From: Streptomyces litmocidini
Lineage (GTDB): Bacteria > Actinomycetota > Actinomycetes > Streptomycetales > Streptomycetaceae
Reading direction: 5' to 3'
Assembly (NCBI RefSeq): GCF_014649755.1
Contig: NZ_BMTQ01000012.1
Span: forward strand, 212,175-276,174
DNA: 64,000 nt
A program made the translations under genes and the position numbers. Positions 39,518 through 48,614 of the stretch are shown piece by piece (position 1 is the stretch's first letter; each line of letters starts with the position of its first letter). Below the pieces are notes generated by a model. That model was not told the origin of the DNA. It made no database searches and was given only the letters and a program-made list of their open reading frames with translations.

Positions 39518-42500
39518 ATGGTCAGGTCCGCGCTCGACTCGTTCTCCCCCGCGACCCGTGGTTGGTTCACCGGGGCCTTCTCCGCGCCCACGGCGGCGCA
39601 GGAGGGCGCCTGGCGGGCCATCGGCGCCGGCTCCGACGTGCTCGTCGTCGCGCCGACCGGTTCGGGCAAGACGCTGGCGGCGTTCCTCGCCTCCCTGGAC
39701 CGGCTCGCGTCCTCCCCGCCGCCCGCCGAGACGAGGAAGCGCTGCCGCGTGCTGTACGTGTCGCCGCTGAAGGCCCTCGCCGTGGACGTCGAGCGGAACC
39801 TGCGCTCGCCGCTGACCGGCATCCGCCAGGAGTCGGTGCGGCTGGGCCTGCCCGAACCGGACATCCGGGTCGGGATCCGGTCCGGGGACACCCCTGCGGC
39901 CGAGCGCCGGGCGCTCGCGACGCGGCCGCCGGACATCCTCATCACCACCCCCGAGTCCCTGTTCCTGATGCTGACGTCCGCCGCGCGCGAGGCCCTGACG
40001 GGCGTGGAGACGGTCATCCTCGACGAGGTCCACGCGGTCGCGGGCACGAAGCGGGGCGCGCACCTGGCCCTCTCCCTGGAGCGGCTCGACGAGTTGCTGC
40101 CCCGTCCGGCGCGCCGGATCGGCCTGTCGGCCACGGTCCGCCCGGTCGACGAGGTGGCCCGCTACCTCTCCCCGGCGCGTGCCGTGGAGATCGTGCAGCC
40201 GCCGTCGGGCAAGGAGTTCGACCTCTCCGTCGTCGTCCCCGTCGAGGACATGGGCGAGTTGGGGGGCTCCCCCGCCTCGGAGGGCAAGGACGGCGGGGAC
40301 AGGCCGTCGATCTGGCCGCACGTCGAGGAGCGGATCGCCGACCTCGTCCAGTCCCATCGCTCCACGATCGTCTTCGCGAACTCCCGCCGGCTCGCGGAGC
40401 GCCTGTGCAACCGGCTCAACGAGATCGCGTACGAGCGGGCGACCGGCGAGCCGCTCCCCGAAGGGGCGCCCCCGGCCCAGGTGATGGCCCAGTCGGGGGC
40501 GGCGCAGGGCGCCCCGCCGCTGCTCGCCCGGGCCCACCACGGTTCGGTGTCCAAGGAACAGCGCGCCCAGGTGGAGGAGGACCTGAAGGCGGGTCGGCTG
40601 CCCGCCGTGGTGGCCACGTCCAGCCTGGAACTGGGCATCGACATGGGCGCGGTCGACCTGGTGGTGCAGGTCGAGTCGCCGCCCTCGGTCGCCTCCGGGC
40701 TCCAGCGCGTGGGCCGGGCCGGACACCAGGTCGGCGCCGTGTCGACGGGCGTGGTCTTCCCCAAGTACCGGGGCGATCTGGTGCAGGCGGCCGTGGTCAC
40801 CGAGCGGATGCGTTCCGGTGCCATCGAGTCCCTGCGGATCCCCGCGAATCCGCTGGACGTCCTCGCGCAGCAGCTGGTCGCCATGGTCGCGCTCGACACC
40901 TGGCAGGTGGACGACCTGCTCGCGGTGGTGCGCAGGGCGGCGTCCTTCTCCTCGCTGCCCGAGTCGGCGTTCACGGGCGTCCTCGACATGCTGGCCGGCC
41001 GCTACCCCTCGGACGCCTTCGCCGAGCTGCGCCCGCGCGTGGTCTGGGACCGGGTGGCCGGGACGGTCACGGGGCGGCCCGGTGCGCAGCGGCTCGCGGT
41101 CACCTCGGGGGGCACGATCCCCGACCGCGGCCTGTTCGGCGTCTTCCTGGCGGGCTCGGACCCCAAGAAGGGCGGGGGCCGGGTCGGCGAGCTCGACGAG
41201 GAGATGGTGTACGAGTCGCGGGTCGGCGACGTCTTCACGCTCGGCACCACCTCCTGGCGGATCGAGGACATCACCCGGGACCGGGTGCTCGTCTCCCCCG
41301 CGCCGGGCGTGCCGGGTCGACTGCCCTTCTGGAAGGGCGACCAGCTGGGCCGCCCGCTCGAACTGGGGCGTGCGGTGGGCGCGTTCCTCCGCGAGGTCGG
41401 CGCCCTCGGGGAGGAGGACGCGCGCCTGCGCCTGCTCGCCGCGGGCCTGGACGCCCGGGCCTCGGAGAACGTCCTCGCCTATCTCAGGGAGCAGCGCGAG
41501 GCCTGCGGCCACGTGCCGGACGACCGGACGATCCTGGTCGAGCGGTTCCGCGACGAGCTCGGGGACTGGCGGGTCGTCATCCACTCGCCGTTCGGGGCGC
41601 AGGTGCACGCCCCGTGGGCGCTGGCGCTCGGCGCGCGGCTCGCCGAGCGGTACGGCATGGACGCGCAGGTGATGCACGCGGACGACGGCATCGTGCTGCG
41701 CCTGCCGGACGCCGACCTGATGGGCCTGGACATGGGCCTGGACCTCCTGGACCACGAGCCGGTCGTCCCGGACCGGCACCCGGACACGACGTACGACGCG
41801 GACAAGGCGCCCGTCGGCGCGGCCGACACGCTCTTCGACCGGGGCGAGATCGGGCAGATCGTCACCGACCAGGTGGGCGGCTCCGCGCTGTTCGCCTCCC
41901 GCTTCCGCGAGTGCGCGGCGCGCGCCCTGCTGCTGCCCAAGCGCAACCCCGGCAAGCGCACCCCTCTCTGGCAGCAGCGGCAGCGCGCGGCCCAGCTCCT
42001 CCAGGTGGCGAGCGAGTTCGGCTCGTTCCCGATCGTCCTGGAGGCCGTCCGCGAGTGCCTCCAGGACGTCTTCGACCTGCCGGGCCTCGAAGAGCTGATG
42101 GGGGACATCGAGGCCCGCCGCGTCCGCCTCGTCGAGGTCACCACCCCCGAGCCCTCCCCGTTCGCCCGCTCGCTCCTCTTCGGGTACGTGGCGCAGTTCC
42201 TGTACGAGGGCGACTCCCCGCTCGCCGAGCGGCGGGCGGCCGCGCTCTCGCTGGACTCCCGGCTGCTCGCGGAGCTCCTCGGCCAGGCGGAGCTGCGGGA
42301 GCTGCTCGACCCCGAGGTCCTGACGGAGCTGGAGCGGGAGCTCCAGTGGCTGACCGAGGACCGCCGGATCAAGGACGTGGAGGGCGTCGCCGACCTGCTG
42401 CGGGTCCTCGGACCGCTGACGGACGGGGAGCTGGCCGAGCGCGGCGCCGAGGCGGGCTCGGCACCCGAGCTCGAGGCGGCCCGGCGTGCGATCCGGGTGC

Positions 42501-44167
42501 GGATCGGCGGCCGCGACCACTGGGCGGCGATCGAGGACGCGGGCCGGCTCCGGGACGCCCTGGGCACGGCCCTGCCGGTCGGCGTGCCCGAGGCCTTCAC
42601 CGAGCCGGTCAAGGACCCGCTGGGCGACCTGCTCGCGCGCCACGCGCGCACGCACGGCCCGTTCACCTCCTCGCAGGCCGCCGCCCGCTTCGGTCTCGGC
42701 ACGGCCGTCACCGACGGCGCCCTCCAGCGCCTGGCCGCCTCGGGCAGGGTCGTCCAGGGCGAGTTCCATCCCTCCGGGATCGGCCAGGAGTGGTGCGACG
42801 CGACCGTGCTGCGGCGGTTGCGGCGCCGCTCCCTGGCGGCCCTGCGCCAGGAGCTGGAGCCGGTGCCCCCGGCGGCCCTCGCCACCTTCCTGCCCCAGTG
42901 GCAGCACCTGGGGAGCAACAGCCTGCGCGGCATCGACGGCCTGGTGCGTGCGGTCGAGCAGCTCCAGGGCGCGCCGGTCCCGGCCTCGGCCCTGGAGAAG
43001 CTGATCCTGCCGTCCCGGGTCCGGGACTACTCCCCGGCACTGCTCGACGAGCTGACGACCACCGGGGAGGTCGTCTGGGCGGGTGCGGGCTCGCTGCCCG
43101 GCAAGGACGGCTGGGTCTCGCTCTACCTCGCGGACGCGGCGCCGCTGCTCCTTCCGCCGCCGCACCCCCTGGAACTGTCCGCCGTGCACGAATCCGTCCT
43201 CACGGCCCTCTCCGGCGGGTACGGCCTGTTCTTCCGGCAGATCGCCGACCAGATCCGGGCCACCACCCACCCGGACGCCACCGACCCGCAGCTCGCCGAC
43301 GCCCTGTGGGACCTGGCCTGGTCGGGCCGGGTCACCAACGACGCCCTGGCCCCGCTGCGCGCGCTCCTCGGTTCGGGCCGCACGGCCGGTTCCACCGCCC
43401 ACCGCGCGCGGCGCACGGTCCCGCGCGGCCGGTACGGCACGCTGACCTCCACGGCCCGCCCCGCCTCGCGTACGGGTCCGCCGACGGTCTCCGGCCGCTG
43501 GTCCCTCCTGCCGCCCGTCGAGCCGGAGCCGACGCACCGGGCGCACGCCCTGGCCCGCACCCTCCTGGACCGGCACGGCGTGGTCACCCGGGGCGCGGTG
43601 GCCGCCGAGGGGGTCGAGGGCGGTTTCTCGGCCACGTACCGGATCCTGGCGGCCTTCGAAGACAGCGGGCAGGCCCGGCGCGGCTACGTCGTGGAGGGGC
43701 TCGGCGCGGCCCAGTTCGCGATGGACGGGGCCGTGGACCGGCTGCGGGCGGCGGCGACCGCCCGCGACCGGGGCGCCGAGGCGGCGGCCGGCCCGCGTGC
43801 CGTGGTCCTCGCCGCCGCCGACCCCGCGAACGCCTACGGTGCGGCGCTGCCCTGGCCGGAGCCGCCGACGGGCGCCGGGCACAAGCCGGGCCGCAAGGCG
43901 GGCTCGATGGTGGTCCTGGTCGACGGCGAGCTCACGCTCTACATGGAGCGCGGCGGCAAGACGCTCCTCTCCTGGCCGGCGGACCCGGACGATCCGGCCC
44001 TGGGGGCGGCGGCGGAGGCGCTGGCCGGGTCGGCGAGGGCGGGGGCGCTGGGGACGGTCACGGTGGAGCGGATCAACGGCGCCGCGTCCTTGACGTCCCC
44101 CCTGTCCCGCCCCCTGGAGGCGTCCGGCTTCCTGGCCACCCCCAGAGGCCTCCGCCTCCGCCCCTGA
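39518..44167 (+). CDS. lhr: Lhr-family ATP-dependent DNA helicase
   Basis: This 1549-aa superfamily-2 helicase has Walker A VVAPTGSGKTLAAF near residue 50, DEVH in VILDEVHAVAGTKRG near residue 170, SAT in IGLSATVRPVDE, and motif VI QRVGRAGHQVG near residue 400. The long C-terminal Lhr extension (about 900-1549) includes winged-helix-like segments. Lhr is an RNA:DNA and DNA helicase linked to DNA repair. It precedes nei, as in Mycobacterium, supporting a repair pairing. The start is ATG 39518, with an in-frame alternative at 39509; neither has a clear ribosome binding site. Confidence 0.95.
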   Translation: MVRSALDSFSPATRGWFTGAFSAPTAAQEGAWRAIGAGSDVLVVAPTGSGKTLAAFLASLDRLASSPPPAETRKRCRVLYVSPLKALAVDVERNLRSPLTGIRQESVRLGLPEPDIRVGIRSGDTPAAERRALATRPPDILITTPESLFLMLTSAAREALTGVETVILDEVHAVAGTKRGAHLALSLERLDELLPRPARRIGLSATVRPVDEVARYLSPARAVEIVQPPSGKEFDLSVVVPVEDMGELGGSPASEGKDGGDRPSIWPHVEERIADLVQSHRSTIVFANSRRLAERLCNRLNEIAYERATGEPLPEGAPPAQVMAQSGAAQGAPPLLARAHHGSVSKEQRAQVEEDLKAGRLPAVVATSSLELGIDMGAVDLVVQVESPPSVASGLQRVGRAGHQVGAVSTGVVFPKYRGDLVQAAVVTERMRSGAIESLRIPANPLDVLAQQLVAMVALDTWQVDDLLAVVRRAASFSSLPESAFTGVLDMLAGRYPSDAFAELRPRVVWDRVAGTVTGRPGAQRLAVTSGGTIPDRGLFGVFLAGSDPKKGGGRVGELDEEMVYESRVGDVFTLGTTSWRIEDITRDRVLVSPAPGVPGRLPFWKGDQLGRPLELGRAVGAFLREVGALGEEDARLRLLAAGLDARASENVLAYLREQREACGHVPDDRTILVERFRDELGDWRVVIHSPFGAQVHAPWALALGARLAERYGMDAQVMHADDGIVLRLPDADLMGLDMGLDLLDHEPVVPDRHPDTTYDADKAPVGAADTLFDRGEIGQIVTDQVGGSALFASRFRECAARALLLPKRNPGKRTPLWQQRQRAAQLLQVASEFGSFPIVLEAVRECLQDVFDLPGLEELMGDIEARRVRLVEVTTPEPSPFARSLLFGYVAQFLYEGDSPLAERRAAALSLDSRLLAELLGQAELRELLDPEVLTELERELQWLTEDRRIKDVEGVADLLRVLGPLTDGELAERGAEAGSAPELEAARRAIRVRIGGRDHWAAIEDAGRLRDALGTALPVGVPEAFTEPVKDPLGDLLARHARTHGPFTSSQAAARFGLGTAVTDGALQRLAASGRVVQGEFHPSGIGQEWCDATVLRRLRRRSLAALRQELEPVPPAALATFLPQWQHLGSNSLRGIDGLVRAVEQLQGAPVPASALEKLILPSRVRDYSPALLDELTTTGEVVWAGAGSLPGKDGWVSLYLADAAPLLLPPPHPLELSAVHESVLTALSGGYGLFFRQIADQIRATTHPDATDPQLADALWDLAWSGRVTNDALAPLRALLGSGRTAGSTAHRARRTVPRGRYGTLTSTARPASRTGPPTVSGRWSLLPPVEPEPTHRAHALARTLLDRHGVVTRGAVAAEGVEGGFSATYRILAAFEDSGQARRGYVVEGLGAAQFAMDGAVDRLRAAATARDRGAEAAAGPRAVVLAAADPANAYGAALPWPEPPTGAGHKPGRKAGSMVVLVDGELTLYMERGGKTLLSWPADPDDPALGAAAEALAGSARAGALGTVTVERINGAASLTSPLSRPLEASGFLATPRGLRLRP

Positions 44168-44695
44168 CCCCACCCCGCGTGGGGCCGCGCCCTCCCGGAC
44201 GATGCCCCTGCCGTACGGGGCCCGCGCGACCGCACCTCACCCGTACGGGCGTGTGCCCGCGGGGCGATGCCCCACCGTACGGGCCCGCACCCGCCGGACC
44301 GGCGCACCACGTGGCCCCGCGCCGCGCGGGACGGTGCCCCCCGCACCTCCGTGTGGGCAATCGTCCCGCTGGGGCGGGACGGGTGGGCACACGGGACGGC
44401 GCACTGAGCGGCGCCTCCGCGTTCCGCGCCCGGGCCCGCACCGACGGCGGCGCCGCGCACGGGGTGCGGGTCCAGGCGCAGCAGCCTCGGGCGCCGGCAA
44501 AGGGCGCCGTTCCGTTGTGCCCACCCTCCCCCGAGCTCTCGGCTTCGCTCGAGCAGGGGGACCCCCCTCGCCCCGGCGGAACGACTGCCCACAACGGGGG
44601 CGGGCGCAGCCCCGCGGTGCAGCCCACCGCCCGGGACCGCGCAGCACCCCGCCCCGCCCCGCACCGCACAGCGCCGTCGGCCCCACAATGGATTC
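44168..44695. other. 528-bp intergenic region between lhr and nei
   Basis: Holds a weak hairpin just after the lhr stop (about 44170-44187), a set of GTACGGGGCCCGC-type short repeats (44213-44300), and the second MITE-like element. I see no gene. The nei promoter must lie in its right end. Confidence 0.6.
44355..44590 (-). mobile_element. MITE-like interspersed element, copy B (inverted)
   Basis: This 236-bp element, read on the minus strand, matches copy A at 198-429 along its full length. Imperfect 19-bp terminal inverted repeats lie at 44355-44373 and 44572-44590, and the same CTGCTCGAGCGAAGCCGAG internal hairpin is present. It lies between lhr and nei. The two copies are about 44 kb apart in opposite orientation. 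No transposase is encoded. Confidence 0.6.
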
Positions 44696-45565
44696 GTGCC
44701 CGAAGGAGACACCGTCTGGCAGGTCGCCCACCACCTGCACTCCGCGCTCGCCGGGCGGGTCCTGACCCGCTCGGACCTCCGCGTGCCCCGGTTCGCGACC
44801 GCCGACCTCACCGGCCGCACGCTCCTCGACGTCACCCCGCGCGGCAAGCACCTGCTGGCCCGGATCGAGGGCGGGCTCACCCTCCACTCGCATCTGCGGA
44901 TGGACGGCGCCTGGCGGGTGTACGCCACCGGGGAGCGCCCGCGCGGCGGCCCGGAGCACCAGATCCGGGCGATCCTCGGGAACGCCGAGTCCACCGCGTA
45001 CGGCTACCGCCTCCCCGTCCTGGAGCTGATCCGCACCGCCGAGGAGTCCCGCGTCGTCGGCCATCTGGGACCGGACCTGCTCGGCCCGGACTGGGATCCG
45101 GAGGAGGCCGTCCGGCGGCTCGGCGCCGACCCGGAGCGCTCCCTCGGCGAGGCCCTGCTCGACCAGCGCAACCTGGCCGGCATCGGCAACGTCTACAAGT
45201 CGGAGCTGGCCTTCCTCGCAGCCGTCACCCCCTGGCTCCCGGTGGGCGAGCTCGCCCCGGAGGTCCCGGCCCGCCTGGTCGCCACGGCCCATCGCCTGCT
45301 CGACGCGAACAAGGAGCGTCCGGACCGGCGCACCACGACCACGCGCCGCCCGGGCACCCCGCTCCACGTCTACGGCCGCGAGGGCCGGCCCTGCCTCCGC
45401 TGCGGCACCCCGATCCGGAAGGCGGAGCTCGGCGACCGGGTCACGTACTGGTGCCCCGGCTGCCAGCGGGGACCCGACGGAAACCGGGACGGGAAGTCCC
45501 GCCGGAACGACAACGGCGGCAGCGGCCACAGCGACCACGACGGCTGCGACGGACACGGCAATTGA
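44696..45565 (+). CDS. nei: Fpg/Nei-family DNA glycosylase (endonuclease VIII type)
   Basis: This 289-aa base-excision repair enzyme starts PEGDTVWQVAHHL after Met removal, giving the catalytic N-terminal Pro and Glu. The H2TH region contains LLDQRNLAGIGNVYKSELAFLA near residue 160. A C-terminal zinc finger has CLRCGTPIRKAELGDRVTYWCPGCQ, with four cysteines. GTG 44696 is the start. A charged Gly/Asn/His-rich tail follows. It resembles the Nei2 branch seen beside lhr in mycobacteria. Confidence 0.95.
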   Translation: MPEGDTVWQVAHHLHSALAGRVLTRSDLRVPRFATADLTGRTLLDVTPRGKHLLARIEGGLTLHSHLRMDGAWRVYATGERPRGGPEHQIRAILGNAESTAYGYRLPVLELIRTAEESRVVGHLGPDLLGPDWDPEEAVRRLGADPERSLGEALLDQRNLAGIGNVYKSELAFLAAVTPWLPVGELAPEVPARLVATAHRLLDANKERPDRRTTTTRRPGTPLHVYGREGRPCLRCGTPIRKAELGDRVTYWCPGCQRGPDGNRDGKSRRNDNGGSGHSDHDGCDGHGN

Positions 45566-45597
45566 CGTGCCGTCAGATCCGGTCGTACGGTCCGGAC

Positions 45598-46404
45598 ATG
45601 GCGACGACTCTCCCGGCATACGACCTGACCGGCCGCACCGCGTTCGTCACGGGCGCCGCGAGCGGCATCGGCCGCGCCACCGCGGTCCTCCTCGCACGGG
45701 CCGGGGCCACCGTGCACTGCGCCGACCGCGACGAGGACGGCCTCAAGGCCACCGCGGCCCTGATCACCCGACGGACGGGGACAGGCGCCGCGCACCCCCA
45801 CACCCGCACCCCGGCCCGCCCCCGCGTCCACACCCTGGACGTCACCGACCGGCCCGCGCTGGCGGCGGCCGTCCGCGCCGCCGGCCCGCTCCACGTCATG
45901 GCCGCCATCGCCGGGATCATGCACACGAGCACGGTCCTGGAGACCCGGGACGAGGACCTCGACCGCGTCCTCGCCGTCAACTTCAAAGGCGTGCTCCACG
46001 CCTGCCAGGAGGCGGCCCGTTCGATGATCGCCTCCGGTGTGCCCGGCTCGATCGTGACGATGGCCTCGGGCGCGATGGACACCGCGAGCCCGGGGCTGCT
46101 CTGCTACAGCGTCACCAAGGCGGCGGTCGTCCAGCTGACGAAGACCCTGGCGGCGGAGGTGGGCCCGTACGGCATCCGGGTCAACGCGGTCGCTCCGGGC
46201 TGGATCCGCACCCCGATGACGGACCGCCACGAGCCGGCCGCCCAGGTGCAGGCCGAGGCCGCGATGGTCCGTCACTCACCGCTGGGCCGGGTCGGCGAGG
46301 CCGAGGACGTCGCGCACGCGGTGCTGCACCTCGCCTCCGACGCCTCCGCGTTCACGACCGGCCAGATCCTCCGCCCCAACGGCGGCGTCGCGATGCCCTG
46401 GTGA
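45598..46404 (+). CDS. Short-chain dehydrogenase/reductase
   Basis: This 268-aa classical SDR has cofactor motif TGAASGIGRAT near residue 17, NAG-like AAIAGIMH, catalytic Ser in VTMASGAMDT, YSVTK near residue 165, and a C-terminal LRPNGGVAMPW ending close to the FabG-like pattern. It is an NAD(P)-dependent oxidoreductase of unknown substrate. The ATG at 45598 follows nei by 32 nt; cotranscription is possible. Its 3' end overlaps the opposite-strand membrane protein gene. Confidence 0.92.
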   Translation: MATTLPAYDLTGRTAFVTGAASGIGRATAVLLARAGATVHCADRDEDGLKATAALITRRTGTGAAHPHTRTPARPRVHTLDVTDRPALAAAVRAAGPLHVMAAIAGIMHTSTVLETRDEDLDRVLAVNFKGVLHACQEAARSMIASGVPGSIVTMASGAMDTASPGLLCYSVTKAAVVQLTKTLAAEVGPYGIRVNAVAPGWIRTPMTDRHEPAAQVQAEAAMVRHSPLGRVGEAEDVAHAVLHLASDASAFTTGQILRPNGGVAMPW

Positions 46405-46705
46405 CCGTCCGGTCGACGGCCCCCCGCCCGATGACCCGTCGGACGACGGCGCCGGGAAGCCCGGTGCCGTCGAAGACCCCGGTCCGCCCCGTGGAACCGG
46501 CCGCGCCCCGCCGTCCCGACGAGGCCGCCACGTGCACCGGAAGCAGGCTCAGGCCCCAGCCGCCCGCGGCCACCGTTCCCTCGACCGGCCCGGACTCGCC
46601 CGGCACGAGCAGCAGGCGCAGCACCGCCCACCACCAGAGCCCTCCGACCGCGAGACCGCACGCGAGCAGAGCGAGCGTCACCAGCGGAACCCGTCGCCGT
46701 ACCAT
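46352..46705 (-). CDS. Small membrane or secreted protein
   Basis: This 117-aa protein has an N-terminal hydrophobic helix (VPLVTLALLACGLAVGGLWWWAVLRLLLV) followed by a Gly-rich segment and a basic tail. ATG 46705 is well supported by AGGAGG about 5-6 nt upstream. The 3' 53 bp overlap the SDR gene on the opposite strand. I do not recognise a family. It may be a membrane anchor or a secreted factor. Confidence 0.65.
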   Translation of the reverse strand: MVRRRVPLVTLALLACGLAVGGLWWWAVLRLLLVPGESGPVEGTVAAGGWGLSLLPVHVAASSGRRGAAGSTGRTGVFDGTGLPGAVVRRVIGRGAVDRTVTRASRRRRWGGGSGRS

Positions 46706-46870
46706 GGCCGCCTCCTGCGGTCGACGCTAGACCGGCAGGATCACCCTGCGGGAGGGCGCACCGGTGGCAGACCCGGCGCACACGGCCCAGTCGGACGTCC
46801 CTTCCACCATGGCACGGCACCCCGGAACCCGGCATCTCGGAAAAACCGACCCGCTCCCCGGAATTGAGAA

Positions 46871-46914
46871 AAGCCCCGGTCAGCGCCCTGCGAACAGGAC
46901 ACCGACCGGGGCTT
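46871..46914 (-). terminator. clgR terminator
   Basis: Arms AAGCCCCGGTC (46871-46881) and GACCGGGGCTT (46904-46914) have a partly paired inner loop. On the minus strand the stem is followed by TTTTCTCAATT, a U-rich run. It lies 15 bp past the clgR stop. Confidence 0.85.
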
Positions 46915-46928
46915 CACCCCACTTCGGT

Positions 46929-47312
46929 TCAGGCAGCGACGACGTCCACCGCTTCCGCGGGCGCCTTGATGGTCACCCGCTCGGTGGGCACACCGGCCAC
47001 CGACGTCACCGACACCGAATTGAGCATCGGACGTACCGGTGTCGGCACCGGTTCGCTCGACGCTGCCGACTCGGCCAGTTCGGCCAGCGACAGCTCGTCG
47101 CTCACTTCGCGCATGAGCTCGGACATCCGTACGTCCAGCGCGTCGCAGATCGCGGAGAGCAGTTCGGAGGAAGCCTCCTTCTGCCCCCGCTCCACCTCGG
47201 AGAGATAGCCGAGCGAGACTCGGGCGGACGAGGAGACTTCGCGCAGAGTACGGCCCTGGCGCTGGCGCTGCCGACGCAGCACGTCACCCAGCAGGCGACG
47301 GAGCAGAATCAT
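46929..47312 (-). CDS. clgR: ClgR, HTH activator of clp and lon genes
   Basis: This 127-aa XRE-type regulator has HTH segment LGDVLRRQRQRQGRTLREVSSSARVSLGYLSEVERGQKEASSELLSAICDAL at residues 6-60. The protein ends VDVVAA; in S. lividans a C-terminal Ala-Ala makes ClgR a substrate of ClpP (published), so the degron is retained here. ATG 47312 has AGGAGGG about 9 nt upstream; the longer frame to 47345 lacks this. It controls protease genes and is itself degraded, a feedback loop. It is followed by a strong terminator. Confidence 0.94.
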   Translation of the reverse strand: MILLRRLLGDVLRRQRQRQGRTLREVSSSARVSLGYLSEVERGQKEASSELLSAICDALDVRMSELMREVSDELSLAELAESAASSEPVPTPVRPMLNSVSVTSVAGVPTERVTIKAPAEAVDVVAA

Positions 47313-47421
47313 CGGTGGCTCCCTCCTCGGACCGCGTAGCCGCATCCTTCACGCCCCACCGTACCGCCTCGCGCTGCGGCCGTGCGGGGAGCGATGTCGT
47401 GTTCACTCAGGGCTGCAAACA

Positions 47422-47943
47422 TCAATTCCCCCCGTTGTGTTCCGTATCCTGTGCCCGCGCATTTCCCGAGAGTTCCTCACGGAGCAGTTCCAGCACGCTC
47501 CGTACGCTCTCTCTACGGATTTCCTCACGGCCGCCGTTCAACCTCAACGACACCACTTTCCCGGCGCGGGCGCTCGTCGCGGCCGGGCCCGCGACCGCCA
47601 CGTAGACCGTTCCGACGGGCTGTCCGTCCTGCTCCGTGGGCCCCGCGACCCCGGTCGTCGAGATGCCCCAGTCGGCGCCGAGCCGGTCCCGCACACCGGC
47701 CGCCATCTGCAGCGCGACCTCGGGGTCCACCGCCCCGCGCTCCGCGAGCAGGGCCTCGTCGACGCCCAGGAGCTCGTGCTTGAGGACCGTGGCGTAGGCG
47801 GTGACCGACCCGAGGAAGGACACCGAGGAGCCGGGCGCTCCGGTGAGCGCGGCGGCCACGAGACCGCCCGTGAGCGACTCCGCGGCCGCGACCGTCTGCT
47901 CACGCTCCGCGAGCAGCGCCATCACCGGGGCGGCCTCGCTCAT
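47422..47943 (-). CDS. pncC: CinA C-terminal family nicotinamide-nucleotide amidase
   Basis: This 173-aa stand-alone CinA C-terminal domain reads AAAESLTGGLVAAALTGAPGSS near the start, then ATVLKHELLGVDEALLAERGAVDPEVALQMAAG, and ISTTGVAGPTEQDGQPVGTVYVAVAG. PncC deamidates nicotinamide mononucleotide to nicotinate mononucleotide in pyridine-nucleotide salvage. Its start overlaps the pgsA stop by 4 nt, so it is in the rimO-pgsA-pncC transcript. Confidence 0.93.
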   Translation of the reverse strand: MSEAAPVMALLAEREQTVAAAESLTGGLVAAALTGAPGSSVSFLGSVTAYATVLKHELLGVDEALLAERGAVDPEVALQMAAGVRDRLGADWGISTTGVAGPTEQDGQPVGTVYVAVAGPAATSARAGKVVSLRLNGGREEIRRESVRSVLELLREELSGNARAQDTEHNGGN

Positions 47944-48614
47944 CGCGTCGCCGTCTCCGCCCGCGCGGCCGCCCGCTCCGCCGCGAGCCCCTTGCGGCGC
48001 AGGACGACCGCCTGTCGTACGTAATCCAGACCGGTGACGACCGTCAGCACGACGGCCAGCGCCATCACCCAGAAGCGGAGGGTGGCCAGCGGCCCGGTGA
48101 GCATGAGGACGTACATGCCCACGGCGGTGCCCTGGGCGAGCGTCTTCATCTTGCCGCCGCGGCTGGCGGGGATGACCCCGTGCCGGATGACCCAGAACCG
48201 CATCAGGGTGATGCCGAGCTCACGGGCCAGGATGACCGAGGTCACCCACCAGGGCAGGTCCCCGAGCGCGGAGAGCGAGACGAGCCCGGCGGCCATGATC
48301 GCCTTGTCGGCGATGGGGTCGGCGATCTTCCCGAAGTCGGTGACCAGGTTGTAGGTACGGGCGAGGTGCCCGTCGAAGACGTCCGTGATCATGGCCACCG
48401 CGAACGCCGCCCACGCCCAGGCCCGCCAGGCGGGGTCGTGGCCGCCGTCCTGGAGCAGCAGCACCACGAAGCCCGGCACGAGGACGAGCCGGATCATGGT
48501 GAGGATGTTCGCGATGTTCCACAGGCTGGCCTGGTTGACGGCCGCCGCGCCCAGCTTGCCGCGGGGCGCCGGCCTACCGGTCCCGCCCGTCGCGGATGCC
48601 GGGACTCCGGTCAT
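47940..48614 (-). CDS. pgsA: CDP-diacylglycerol-glycerol-3-phosphate 3-phosphatidyltransferase
   Basis: This 224-aa membrane enzyme makes phosphatidylglycerophosphate. The CDP-alcohol phosphotransferase motif is visible as DVFDGHLARTYNLVTDFGKIADPIADK, with the conserved D-G-A-R-G-D-D pattern near residue 70. Several TM helices follow. ATG 48614 has GGAGGCGGG 4-8 nt upstream. It overlaps rimO by 4 nt at its start and pncC at its end. Confidence 0.95.
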   Translation of the reverse strand: MTGVPASATGGTGRPAPRGKLGAAAVNQASLWNIANILTMIRLVLVPGFVVLLLQDGGHDPAWRAWAWAAFAVAMITDVFDGHLARTYNLVTDFGKIADPIADKAIMAAGLVSLSALGDLPWWVTSVILARELGITLMRFWVIRHGVIPASRGGKMKTLAQGTAVGMYVLMLTGPLATLRFWVMALAVVLTVVTGLDYVRQAVVLRRKGLAAERAAARAETATR

